DNA of 64,000 nt from Megalopta genalis. Taxonomy: Eukaryota > Arthropoda > Insecta > Hymenoptera > Halictidae. Shown here one piece after another: positions 24,410 to 36,600 of this stretch (its first letter is position 1; every line of letters begins with the position of its first letter). Under the pieces are notes generated by a model, which was given only the letters and a program-made list of their open reading frames with translations, searched no databases and had not been told where the DNA came from. Location of the stretch: contig NW_027476688.1 of assembly GCF_051020955.1 (NCBI RefSeq), positions 20,001-84,000 of the forward strand, given 5' to 3'. The position numbers and the translations under genes are program-made.

Positions 24410-24454
24410 GGGGGAGCCGCGGTTGTGTTCTGTAAGAGTTCCCGTGGCTCCCCC
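24410..24454 (+). other. 3' UTR hairpin 5
   Basis: 13-bp stem with one wobble pair: GGGGGAGCCGCGG (24410-24422) with CCGTGGCTCCCCC (24442-24454), and a 19-nt loop. The wobble keeps RNA pairing while breaking perfect DNA symmetry. Confidence 0.82.
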
Positions 24455-24482
24455 GCTACTCGCCAGCGCCCTAGGCCGCCGT

Positions 24483-24536
24483 GGGGGTTTTAGCGGGTCA
24501 AAACCCGCACTACCCCCGCCCCGCCCCTCGGGCGGG
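24483..24536 (+). other. 3' UTR hairpins 6 and 7, terminal pair
   Basis: First stem GCGGGT (24493-24498) / ACCCGC (24503-24508) with a CAAA tetraloop, inside GGGGG (24483-24487) / CCCCC (24513-24517). Then CCCGCCC (24520-24526) / GGGCGGG (24530-24536) with a 3-nt loop. These lie closest to the poly(A), where reverse transcription begins. Confidence 0.75.
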
Positions 24537-24573
24537 CCGGGGGTGTCTGACCAGCAGATTTCCCCACGTTAAA

Positions 24574-24574
<1 letters not shown>

Positions 24575-24614
<40 letters not shown>
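24575..24614 (+). other. Poly(A) tail of the retrotransposon, 40 nt
   Basis: Uninterrupted run of 40 A after CACGTTAAAC. It marks the 3' end of the element and priming from a polyadenylated RNA. A pure tail of this length fits a young insertion; its exact length may be affected by sequencing of homopolymers. Confidence 0.93.
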
Positions 24615-24616
<2 letters not shown>

Positions 24617-24627
24617 CGCGCTATGAT
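24615..24627 (+). repeat. Target-site duplication, 3' copy
   Basis: GACGCGCTATGAT directly after the poly(A), continuing into GCAACAGACG as in normal type B units. Removing the element and one copy restores a B unit of exactly 522 bp (220 + 315 - 13). Confidence 0.96.
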
Positions 24628-27600
24628 GCAACAGACGAGCGATTGGAACGCCCGAATATTTTCAAAGTCCCAACGTACCGATCAAGAGTAAAGTACCATT
24701 TTCCTACATTAGATTTCGTTCTAAATGCTTAATCCCTATGTAAAAACGTTAGTTAAGCAAGAATATCGTATTTTTAAAAAAATCTAATGATAGGATTTCC
24801 CAGAAAATTGAAAAAACCGAAAAATGTCAAGAGTAAAGTGCCATTTTCTGACATTAGATTTCGTTCTAAATGCTTAATCCCTATGTAGAAACGTTAGTTA
24901 AGCAAGAATATCGTATTTTTAAAAAAATCTAATGATAGGATTTTTCAGAAAATTGAAAAAACCGTAAAATGTCAAGAGTAAAGTGCCCTTATTTTAAACA
25001 ATGTATCGTTCTAAATGCTTAATCCCTATGTAAAAAAGTTATTTAAGCAGGAATATGTTATTGAAAAAAATTAGAAAAATTTATTTTAGCCGTAAATCGA
25101 AAATAATGGATCGAGCGAATCGGTCGATTGCGCCGAGACGCGCTATGATGCAACAGACGAGCGATTGGAACCCCCGAATATTTTCAAAGTCCCAACGTAC
25201 CGATCAAGAGTAAAGTACCATTTTCCTACATTAGATTTCGTTCTAAATGCTTAATCCCTATGTAAAAACGTTAGTTAAGCAAGAATATCGTATTTTTAAA
25301 AAAATCTAATGATAGGATTTTCCAGAAAATTGAAAAAACCGAAAAATGTCAAGAGTAAAGTGCCATTTTCTGACATTAGATTTCGTTCTAAATGCTTAAT
25401 CCCTATGTAGAAACGTTAGTTAAGCAAGAATATCGTATTTTTAAAAAAATCTAATGATAGGATTTTTCAGAAAATTGAAAAAACCGTAAAATGTCAAGAG
25501 TAAAGTGCCCTTATTTTAAACAATGTATCGTTCTAAATGCTTAATCCCTATGTAAAAAAGTTATTTTAGCAGGAATATGTTATTGAAAAAAATTAGAAAA
25601 ATTTATTTTAGCCGTAAATCGAAAATAATGGGGACACCGGAGCTGTTCGAAGCGCCGAGCGCGCCGCGTACGCCCGAATATTTTCAAAGTCCCAACGTAC
25701 CGATCAAGAGTAAAGTACCATTTTCCTACATTAGATTTCGTTCTAAATGCTTAATCCCTATGTAAAAACGTTAGTTAAGCAAGAATATCGTATTTTTAAA
25801 AAAATCTAATGATAGGATTTTCCAGAAAATTGAAAAAACCGAAAAATGTCAAGAGTAAAGTGCCATTTTCTGACATTAGATTTCGTTCTAAATGCTTAAT
25901 CCCTATGTAGAAACGTTAGTTAAGCAAGAATATCGTATTTTTAAAAAAATCTAATGATAGGATTTTTCAGAAAATTGAAAAAACCGTAAAATGTCAAGAG
26001 TAAAGTGCCCTTATTTTAAACAATGTATCGTTCTAAATGCTTAATCCCTATGTAAAAAAGTTATTTAAGCAGGAATATGTTATTGAAAAAAATTAGAAAA
26101 ATTTATTTTAGCCGTAAATCGAAAATAATGGATCGAGCGAATCGGTCGATTGCGCCGAGACGCGCTATGATGCAACAGACGAGCGATTGGAACGCCCGAA
26201 TATTTTCAAAGTCCCAACGTACCGATCAAGAGTAAAGTACCATTTTCCTACATTAGATTTCGTTCTAAATGCTTAATCCCTATGTAAAAACGTTAGTTAA
26301 GCAAGAATATCGTATTTTTAAAAAAATCTAATGATAGGATTTCCCAGAAAATTGAAAAAACCGAAAAATGTCAAGAGTAAAGTGCCATTTTCTGACATTA
26401 GATTTCGTTCTAAATGCTTAATCCCTATGTAGAAACGTTAGTTAAGCAAGAATATCGTATTTTTAAAAAAATCTAATGATAGGATTTTTCAGAAAATTGA
26501 AAAAACCGTAAAATGTCAAGAGTAAAGTGCCCTTATTTTAAACAATGTATCGTTCTAAATGCTTAATCCCTATGTAAAAAAGTTATTTAAGCAGGAATAT
26601 GTTATTGAAAAAAATTAGAAAAATTTATTTTAGCCGTAAATCGAAAATAATGGATCGAGCGAATCGGTCGATTGCGCCGAGACGCGCTATGATGCAACAG
26701 ACGAGCGATTGGAACCCCCGAATATTTTCAAAGTCCCAACGTACCGATCAAGAGTAAAGTACCATTTTCCTACATTAGATTTCGTTCTAAATGCTTAATC
26801 CCTATGTAAAAACGTTAGTTAAGCAAGAATATCGTATTTTTAAAAAAATCTAATGATAGGATTTTCCAGAAAATTGAAAAAACCGAAAAATGTCAAGAGT
26901 AAAGTGCCATTTTCTGACATTAGATTTCGTTCTAAATGCTTAATCCCTATGTAGAAACGTTAGTTAAGCAAGAATATCGTATTTTTAAAAAAATCTAATG
27001 ATAGGATTTTTCAGAAAATTGAAAAAACCGTAAAATGTCAAGAGTAAAGTGCCCTTATTTTAAACAATGTATCGTTCTAAATGCTTAATCCCTATGTAAA
27101 AAAGTTATTTTAGCAGGAATATGTTATTGAAAAAAATTAGAAAAATTTATTTTAGCCGTAAATCGAAAATAATGGGGACACCGGAGCTGTTCGAAGCGCC
27201 GAGCGCGCCGCGTACGCCCGAATATTTTCAAAGTCCCAACGTACCGATCAAGAGTAAAGTACCATTTTCCTACATTAGATTTCGTTCTAAATGCTTAATC
27301 CCTATGTAAAAACGTTAGTTAAGCAAGAATATCGTATTTTTAAAAAAATCTAATGATAGGATTTTCCAGAAAATTGAAAAAACCGAAAAATGTCAAGAGT
27401 AAAGTGCCATTTTCTGACATTAGATTTCGTTCTAAATGCTTAATCCCTATGTAGAAACGTTAGTTAAGCAAGAATATCGTATTTTTAAAAAAATCTAATG
27501 ATAGGATTTTTCAGAAAATTGAAAAAACCGTAAAATGTCAAGAGTAAAGTGCCCTTATTTTAAACAATGTATCGTTCTAAATGCTTAATCCCTATGTAAA

Positions 27601-29561
27601 AAAGTTATTTAAGCAGGAATATGTTATTGAAAAAAATTAGAAAAATTTATTTTAGCCGTAAATCGAAAATAATGGATCGAGCGAATCGGTCGATTGCGCC
27701 GAGACGCGCTATGATGCAACAGACGAGCGATTGGAACGCCCGAATATTTTCAAAGTCCCAACGTACCGATCAAGGGTAAAGTACCATTTTCCTACATTAG
27801 ATTTCGTTCTAAATGCTTAATCCCTATGTAAAAACGTTAGTTAAGCAAGAATATCGTATTTTTAAAAAAATCTAATGATAGGATTTCCCAGAAAATTGAA
27901 AAAACCGAAAAATGTCAAGAGTAAAGTGCCATTTTCTGACATTAGATTTCGTTCTAAATGCTTAATCCCTATGTAGAAACGTTAGTTAAGCAAGAATATC
28001 GTATTTTTAAAAAAATCTAATGATAGGATTTTTCAGAAAATTGAAAAAACCGTAAAATGTCAAGAGTAAAGTGCCCTTATTTTAAACAATGTATCGTTCT
28101 AAATGCTTAATCCCTATGTAAAAAAGTTATTTTAGCAGGAATATGTTATTGAAAAAAATTAGAAAAATTTATTTTAGCCGTAAATCGAAAATAATGGATC
28201 GAGCGAATCGGTCGATTGCGCCGAGACGCGCTATGATGCAACAGACGAGCGATTGGAACGCCCGAATATTTTCAAAGTCCCAACGTACCGATCAAGAGTA
28301 AAGTACCATTTTCCTACATTAGATTTCGTTCTAAATGCTTAATCCCTATGTAAAAACGTTAGTTAAGCAAGAATATCGTATTTTTAAAAAAATCTAATGA
28401 TAGGATTTCCCAGAAAATTGAAAAAACCGAAAAATGTCAAGAGTAAAGTGCCATTTTCTGACATTAGATTTCGTTCTAAATGCTTAATCCCTATGTAGAA
28501 ACGTTAGTTAAGCAAGAATATCGTATTTTTAAAAAAATCTAATGATAGGATTTTTCAGAAAATTGAAAAAACCGTAAAATGTCAAGAGTAAAGTGCCCTT
28601 ATTTTAAACAATGTATCGTTCTAAATGCTTAATCCCTATGTAAAAAAGTTATTTTAGCAGGAATATGTTATTGAAAAAAATTAGAAAAATTTATTTTAGC
28701 CGTAAATCGAAAATAATGGGGACACCGGAGCTGTTCGAAGCGCCGAGCGCGCCGCGTACGCCCGAATATTTTCAAAGTCCCAACGTACCGATCAAGAGTA
28801 AAGTACCATTTTCCTACATTAGATTTCGTTCTAAATGCTTAATCCCTATGTAAAAACGTTAGTTAAGCAAGAATATCGTATTTTTAAAAAAATCTAATGA
28901 TAGGATTTCCCAGAAAATTGAAAAAACCGAAAAATGTCAAGAGTAAAGTGCCATTTTCTGACATTAGATTTCGTTCTAAATGCTTAATCCCTATGTAGAA
29001 ACGTTAGTTAAGCAAGAATATCGTATTTTTAAAAAAATCTAATGATAGGATTTTTCAGAAAATTGAAAAAACCGTAAAATGTCAAGAGTAAAGTGCCCTT
29101 ATTTTAAACAATGTATCGTTCTAAATGCTTAATCCCTATGTAAAAAAGTTATTTAAGCAGGAATATGTTATTGAAAAAAATTAGAAAAATTTATTTTAGC
29201 CGTAAATCGAAAATAATGGATCGAGCGAATCGGTCGATTGCGCCGAGACGCGCTATGATGCAACAGACGAGCGATTGGAACCCCCGAATATTTTCAAAGT
29301 CCCAACGTACCGATCAAGAGTAAAGTACCATTTTCCTACATTAGATTTCGTTCTAAATGCTTAATCCCTATGTAAAAACGTTAGTTAAGCAAGAATATCG
29401 TATTTTTAAAAAAATCTAATGATAGGATTTTCCAGAAAATTGAAAAAACCGAAAAATGTCAAGAGTAAAGTGCCATTTTCTGACATTAGATTTCGTTCTA
29501 AATGCTTAATCCCTATGTAGAAACGTTAGTTAAGCAAGAATATCGTATTTTTAAAAAAATC

Positions 29562-31583
29562 TAATGATAGGATTTTTCAGAAAATTGAAAAAACCGTAAA
29601 ATGTCAAGAGTAAAGTGCCCTTATTTTAAACAATGTATCGTTCTAAATGCTTAATCCCTATGTAAAAAAGTTATTTTAGCAGGAATATGTCATTGAAAAA
29701 AATTAGAAAAATTTATTTTAGCCGTAAATCGAAAATAATGGGGACACCGGAGCTGTTCGAAGCGCCGAGCGCGCCGCGTACGCCCGAATATTTTCAAAGT
29801 CCCAACGTACCGATCAAGAGTAAAGTACCATTTTCCTACATTAGATTTCGTTCTAAATGCTTAATCCCTATGTAAAAACGTTAGTTAAGCAAGAATATCG
29901 TATTTTTAAAAAAATCTAATGATAGGATTTTCCAGAAAATTGAAAAAACCGAAAAATGTCAAGAGTAAAGTGCCATTTTCTGACATTAGATTTCGTTCTA
30001 AATGCTTAATCCCTATGTAGAAACGTTAGTTAAGCAAGAATATCGTATTTTTAAAAAAATCTAATGATAGGATTTTTCAGAAAATTGAAAAAACCGTAAA
30101 ATGTCAAGAGTAAAGTGCCCTTATTTTAAACAATGTATCGTTCTAAATGCTTAATCCCTATGTAAAAAAGTTATTTAAGCAGGAATATGTTATTGAAAAA
30201 AATTAGAAAAATTTATTTTAGCCGTAAATCGAAAATAATGGATCGAGCGAATCGGTCGATTGCGCCGAGACGCGCTATGATGCAACAGACGAGCGATTGG
30301 AACGCCCGAATATTTTCAAAGTCCCAACGTACCGAACAAGAGTAAAGTACCATTTTCCTACATTAGATTTCGTTCTAAATGCTTAATCCCTATGTAAAAA
30401 CGTTAGTTAAGCAAGAATATCGTATTTTTAAAAAAATCTAATGATAGGATTTTCCAGAAAATTGAAAAAACCGAAAAATGTCAAGAGTAAAGTGCCATTT
30501 TCTGACATTAGATTTCGTTCTAAATGCTTAATCCCTATGTAGAAACGTTAGTTAAGCAAGAATATCGTATTTTTAAAAAAATCTAATGATAGGATTTTTC
30601 AGAAAATTGAAAAAACCGTAAAATGTCAAGAGTAAAGTGCCCTTATTTTAAACAATGTATCGTTCTAAATGCTTAATCCCTATGTAAAAAAGTTATTTTA
30701 GCAGGAATATGTTATTGAAAAAAATTAGAAAAATTTATTTTAGCCGTAAATCGAAAATAATGGGGACACCGGAGCTGTTCGAAGCGCCGAGCGCGCCACG
30801 TACGCCCGAATATTTTCAAAGTCCCAACGTACCGATCAAGAGTAAAGTACCATTTTCCTACATTAGATTTCGTTCTAAATGCTTAATCCCTATGTAAAAA
30901 CGTTAGTTAAGCAAGAATATCGTATTTTTAAAAAAATCTAATGATAGGATTTTCCAGAAAATTGAAAAAACCGAAAAATGTCAAGAGTAAAGTGCCATTT
31001 TCTGACATTAGATTTCGTTCTAAATGCTTAATCCCTATGTAGAAACGTTAGTTAAGCAAGAATATCGTATTTTTAAAAAAATCTAATGATAGGATTTTTC
31101 AGAAAATTGAAAAAACCGTAAAATGTCAAGAGTAAAGTGCCCTTATTTTAAACAATGTATCGTTCTAAATGCTTAATCCCTATGTAAAAAAGTTATTTTA
31201 GCAGGAATATGTTATTGAAAAAAATTAGAAAAATTTATTTTAGCCGTAAATCGAAAATAATGGGGACACCGGAGCTGTTCGAAGCGCCGAGCGCGCCGCG
31301 TACGCCCGAATATTTTCAAAGTCCCAACGTACCGATCAAGAGTAAAGTACCATTTTCCTACATTAGATTTCGTTCTAAATGCTTAATCCCTATGTAAAAA
31401 CGTTAGTTAAGCAAGAATATCGTATTTTTAAAAAAATCTAATGATAGGATTTTCCAGAAAATTGAAAAAACCGAAAAATGTCAAGAGTAAAGTGCCATTT
31501 TCTGACATTAGATTTCGTTCTAAATGCTTAATCCCTATGTAGAAACGTTAGTTAAGCAAGAATATCGTATTTTTAAAAAAATC
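29562..31583 (+). repeat. 2,022-bp tandem duplication, copy 1 (A-B-A-A)
   Basis: Four-unit block: A with TCATTG, B with CCGAACAAG, A with GCGCCACG, and a plain A. It is followed directly by a second copy with the same order and marks. The same four units also occur at 1023-3044. Confidence 0.85.
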
Positions 31584-33605
31584 TAATGATAGGATTTTTC
31601 AGAAAATTGAAAAAACCGTAAAATGTCAAGAGTAAAGTGCCCTTATTTTAAACAATGTATCGTTCTAAATGCTTAATCCCTATGTAAAAAAGTTATTTTA
31701 GCAGGAATATGTCATTGAAAAAAATTAGAAAAATTTATTTTAGCCGTAAATCGAAAATAATGGGGACACCGGAGCTGTTCGAAGCGCCGAGCGCGCCGCG
31801 TACGCCCGAATATTTTCAAAGTCCCAACGTACCGATCAAGAGTAAAGTACCATTTTCCTACATTAGATTTCGTTCTAAATGCTTAATCCCTATGTAAAAA
31901 CGTTAGTTAAGCAAGAATATCGTATTTTTAAAAAAATCTAATGATAGGATTTTCCAGAAAATTGAAAAAACCGAAAAATGTCAAGAGTAAAGTGCCATTT
32001 TCTGACATTAGATTTCGTTCTAAATGCTTAATCCCTATGTAGAAACGTTAGTTAAGCAAGAATATCGTATTTTTAAAAAAATCTAATGATAGGATTTTTC
32101 AGAAAATTGAAAAAACCGTAAAATGTCAAGAGTAAAGTGCCCTTATTTTAAACAATGTATCGTTCTAAATGCTTAATCCCTATGTAAAAAAGTTATTTAA
32201 GCAGGAATATGTTATTGAAAAAAATTAGAAAAATTTATTTTAGCCGTAAATCGAAAATAATGGATCGAGCGAATCGGTCGATTGCGCCGAGACGCGCTAT
32301 GATGCAACAGACGAGCGATTGGAACGCCCGAATATTTTCAAAGTCCCAACGTACCGAACAAGAGTAAAGTACCATTTTCCTACATTAGATTTCGTTCTAA
32401 ATGCTTAATCCCTATGTAAAAACGTTAGTTAAGCAAGAATATCGTATTTTTAAAAAAATCTAATGATAGGATTTTCCAGAAAATTGAAAAAACCGAAAAA
32501 TGTCAAGAGTAAAGTGCCATTTTCTGACATTAGATTTCGTTCTAAATGCTTAATCCCTATGTAGAAACGTTAGTTAAGCAAGAATATCGTATTTTTAAAA
32601 AAATCTAATGATAGGATTTTTCAGAAAATTGAAAAAACCGTAAAATGTCAAGAGTAAAGTGCCCTTATTTTAAACAATGTATCGTTCTAAATGCTTAATC
32701 CCTATGTAAAAAAGTTATTTTAGCAGGAATATGTTATTGAAAAAAATTAGAAAAATTTATTTTAGCCGTAAATCGAAAATAATGGGGACACCGGAGCTGT
32801 TCGAAGCGCCGAGCGCGCCACGTACGCCCGAATATTTTCAAAGTCCCAACGTACCGATCAAGAGTAAAGTACCATTTTCCTACATTAGATTTCGTTCTAA
32901 ATGCTTAATCCCTATGTAAAAACGTTAGTTAAGCAAGAATATCGTATTTTTAAAAAAATCTAATGATAGGATTTTCCAGAAAATTGAAAAAACCGAAAAA
33001 TGTCAAGAGTAAAGTGCCATTTTCTGACATTAGATTTCGTTCTAAATGCTTAATCCCTATGTAGAAACGTTAGTTAAGCAAGAATATCGTATTTTTAAAA
33101 AAATCTAATGATAGGATTTTTCAGAAAATTGAAAAAACCGTAAAATGTCAAGAGTAAAGTGCCCTTATTTTAAACAATGTATCGTTCTAAATGCATAATC
33201 CCTATGTAAAAAAGTTATTTTAGCAGGAATATGTTATTGAAAAAAATTAGAAAAATTTATTTTAGCCGTAAATCGAAAATAATGGGGACACCGGAGCTGT
33301 TCGAAGCGCCGAGCGCGCCGCGTACGCCCGAATATTTTCAAAGTCCCAACGTACCGATCAAGAGTAAAGTACCATTTTCCTACATTAGATTTCGTTCTAA
33401 ATGCTTAATCCCTATGTAAAAACGTTAGTTAAGCAAGAATATCGTATTTTTAAAAAAATCTAATGATAGGATTTTCCAGAAAATTGAAAAAACCGAAAAA
33501 TGTCAAGAGTAAATTGCCATTTTCTGACATTAGATTTCGTTCTAAATGCTTAATCCCTATGTAGAAACGTTAGTTAAGCAAGAATATCGTATTTTTAAAA
33601 AAATC
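31584..33605 (+). repeat. 2,022-bp tandem duplication, copy 2 (A-B-A-A)
   Basis: Second tandem copy of the block at 29562. Differences seen in its last unit are GCATAATCC for GCTTAATCC near 33194 and GTAAATTGCC for GTAAAGTGCC near 33510. The latter variant also occurs near 14170 and 39187, so conversion or a different donor is likely. Confidence 0.8.
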
Positions 33606-36600
33606 TAATGATAGGATTTTTCAGAAAATTGAAAAAACCGTAAAATGTCAAGAGTAAAGTGCCCTTATTTTAAACAATGTATCGTTCTAAATGCTTAATC
33701 CCTATGTAAAAAAGTTATTTAAGCAGGAATATGTTATTGAAAAAAATTAGAAAAATTTATTTTAGCCGTAAATCGAAAATAATGGATCGAGCGAATCGGT
33801 CGATTGCGCCGAGACGCGCTATGATGCAACAGACGAGCGATTGGAACGCCCGAATATTTTCAAAGTCCCAACGTACCGATCAAGAGTAAAGTACCATTTT
33901 CCTACATTAGATTTCGTTCTAAATGCTTAATCCCTATGTAAAAACGTTAGTTAAGCAAGAATATCGTATTTTTAAAAAAATCTAATGATAGGATTTTCCA
34001 GAAAATTGAAAAAACCGAAAAATGTCAAGAGTAAAGTGCCATTTTCTGACATTAGATTTCGTTCTAAATGCTTAATCCCTATGTAGAAACGTTAGTTAAG
34101 CAAGAATATCGTATTTTTAAAAAAATCTAATGATAGGATTTTTCAGAAAATTGAAAAAACCGTAAAATGTCAAGAGTAAAGTGCCCTTATTTTAAACAAT
34201 GTATCGTTCTAAATGCTTAATCCCTATGTAAAAAAGTTATTTTAGCAGGAATATGTTATTGAAAAAAATTAGAAAAATTTATTTTAGCCGTAAATCGAAA
34301 ATAATGGGGACACCGGAGCTGTTCGAAGCGCCGAGCGCGCCGCGTACGCCCGAATATTTTCAAAGTCCCAACGTACCGATCAAGAGTAAAGTACCATTTT
34401 CCTACATTAGATTTCGTTCTAAATGCTTAATCCCTATGTAAAAACGTTAGTTAAGCAAGAATATCGTATTTTTAAAAAAATCTAATGATAGGATTTTCCA
34501 GAAAATTGAAAAAACCGAAAAATGTCAAGAGTAAAGTGCCATTTTCTGACATTAGATTTCGTTCTAAATGCTTAATCCCTATGTAGAAACGTTAGTTAAG
34601 CAAGAATATCGTATTTTTAAAAAAATCTAATGATAGGATTTTTCAGAAAATTGAAAAAACCGTAAAATGTCAAGAGTAAAGTGCCCTTATTTTAAACAAT
34701 GTATCGTTCTAAATGCTTAATCCCTATGTAAAAAAGTTATTTAAGCAGGAATATGTTATTGAAAAAAATTAGAAAAATTTATTTTAGCCGTAAATCGAAA
34801 ATAATGGATCGAGCGAATCGGTCGATTGCGCCGAGACGCGCTATGATGCAACAGACGAGCGATTGGAACGCCCGAATATTTTCAAAGTCCCAACGTACCG
34901 ATCAAGGGTAAAGTACCATTTTCCTACATTAGATTTCGTTCTAAATGCTTAATCCCTATGTAAAAACGTTAGTTAAGCAAGAATATCGTATTTTTAAAAA
35001 AATCTAATGATAGGATTTCCCAGAAAATTGAAAAAACCGAAAAATGTCAAGAGTAAAGTGCCATTTTCTGACATTAGATTTCGTTCTAAATGCTTAATCC
35101 CTATGTAGAAACGTTAGTTAAGCAAGAATATCGTATTTTTAAAAAAATCTAATGATAGGATTTTTCAGAAAATTGAAAAAACCGTAAAATGTCAAGAGTA
35201 AAGTGCCCTTATTTTAAACAATGTATCGTTCTAAATGCTTAATCCCTATGTAAAAAAGTTATTTTAGCAGGAATATGTTATTGAAAAAAATTAGAAAAAT
35301 TTATTTTAGCCGTAAATCGAAAATAATGGATCGAGCGAATCGGTCGATTGCGCCGAGACGCGCTATGATGCAACAGACGAGCGATTGGAACGCCCGAATA
35401 TTTTCAAAGTCCCAACGTACCGATCAAGAGTAAAGTACCATTTTCCTACATTAGATTTCGTTCTAAATGCTTAATCCCTATGTAAAAACGTTAGTTAAGC
35501 AAGAATATCGTATTTTTAAAAAAATCTAATGATAGGATTTCCCAGAAAATTGAAAAAACCGAAAAATGTCAAGAGTAAAGTGCCATTTTCTGACATTAGA
35601 TTTCGTTCTAAATGCTTAATCCCTATGTAGAAACGTTAGTTAAGCAAGAATATCGTATTTTTAAAAAAATCTAATGATAGGATTTTTCAGAAAATTGAAA
35701 AAACCGTAAAATGTCAAGAGTAAAGTGCCCTTATTTTAAACAATGTATCGTTCTAAATGCTTAATCCCTATGTAAAAAAGTTATTTTAGCAGGAATATGT
35801 TATTGAAAAAAATTAGAAAAATTTATTTTAGCCGTAAATCGAAAATAATGGATCGAGCGAATCGGTCGATTGCGCCGAGACGCGCTATGATGCAACAGAC
35901 GAGCGATTGGAACGCCCGAATATTTTCAAAGTCCCAACGTACCGATCAAGAGTAAAGTACCATTTTCCTACATTAGATTTCGTTCTAAATGCTTAATCCC
36001 TATGTAAAAACGTTAGTTAAGCAAGAATATCGTATTTTTAAAAAAATCTAATGATAGGATTTCCCAGAAAATTGAAAAAACCGAAAAATGTCAAGAGTAA
36101 AGTGCCATTTTCTGACATTAGATTTCGTTCTAAATGCTTAATCCCTATGTAGAAACGTTAGTTAAGCAAGAATATCGTATTTTTAAAAAAATCTAATGAT
36201 AGGATTTTTCAGAAAATTGAAAAAACCGTAAAATGTCAAGAGTAAAGTGCCCTTACTTTAAACAATGTATCGTTCTAAATGCTTAATCCCTATGTAAAAA
36301 AGTTATTTAAGCAGGAATATGTTATTGAAAAAAATTAGAAAAATTTATTTTAGCCGTAAATCGAAAATAATGGATCGAGCGAATCGGTCGATTGCGCCGA
36401 GACGCGCTATGATGCAACAGACGAGCGATTGGAACGCCCGAATATTTTCAAAGTCCCAACGTACCGATCAAGAGTAAAGTACCATTTTCCTACATTAGAT
36501 TTCGTTCTAAATGCTTAATCCCTATGTAAAAACGTTAGTTAAGCAAGAATATCGTATTTTTAAAAAAATCTAATGATAGGATTTTCCAGAAAATTGAAAA

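Larger units (their letters stand above)
24188..24574 (+). other. Retrotransposon 3' UTR, hairpin-rich
   Basis: The 387 bp between the ORF2 stop and the poly(A), very GC-rich and full of inverted repeats (listed separately). In R2 and SART-type elements the 3' UTR RNA is bound by the element's own reverse transcriptase to start copying, so this region is the likely recognition structure. That role is inferred from the family. No second ORF is convincing here. Confidence 0.8.
21192..24614 (+). mobile_element. 5'-truncated R1-clade-like non-LTR retrotransposon
   Basis: A 3,423-bp GC-rich insertion in AT-rich satellite. It contains the 3' part of ORF2 (AP endonuclease remnant, reverse transcriptase, CCHC motif), a structured 3' UTR and a 40-nt poly(A). 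A perfect 13-bp target-site duplication flanks it, as expected from target-primed reverse transcription. The left boundary is where the type B unit stops matching (after GACGCGCTATGAT); the right boundary is the end of the A run. The 5' UTR, ORF1 and about the first 55-60 residues of the endonuclease are absent, which is a typical 5' truncation. The endonuclease type, the absence of an RNase H domain and the reverse-transcriptase motifs point to the R1/TRAS/SART group; Jockey-type elements are the main alternative. A complete source copy must exist or have existed elsewhere. Confidence 0.93.

Noticed and set aside
24184..24435. 83-codon frame overlapping the ORF2 stop as ATGA
   Set aside because: It lies in the hairpin-rich 3' UTR, its composition follows the stems, and R1-type elements have no ORF3.
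21192..24614. Bacterial retron or group II intron as source of the reverse transcriptase
   Set aside because: The AP endonuclease remnant, C-terminal CCHC motif, poly(A) and target-site duplication identify a eukaryotic non-LTR retrotransposon.
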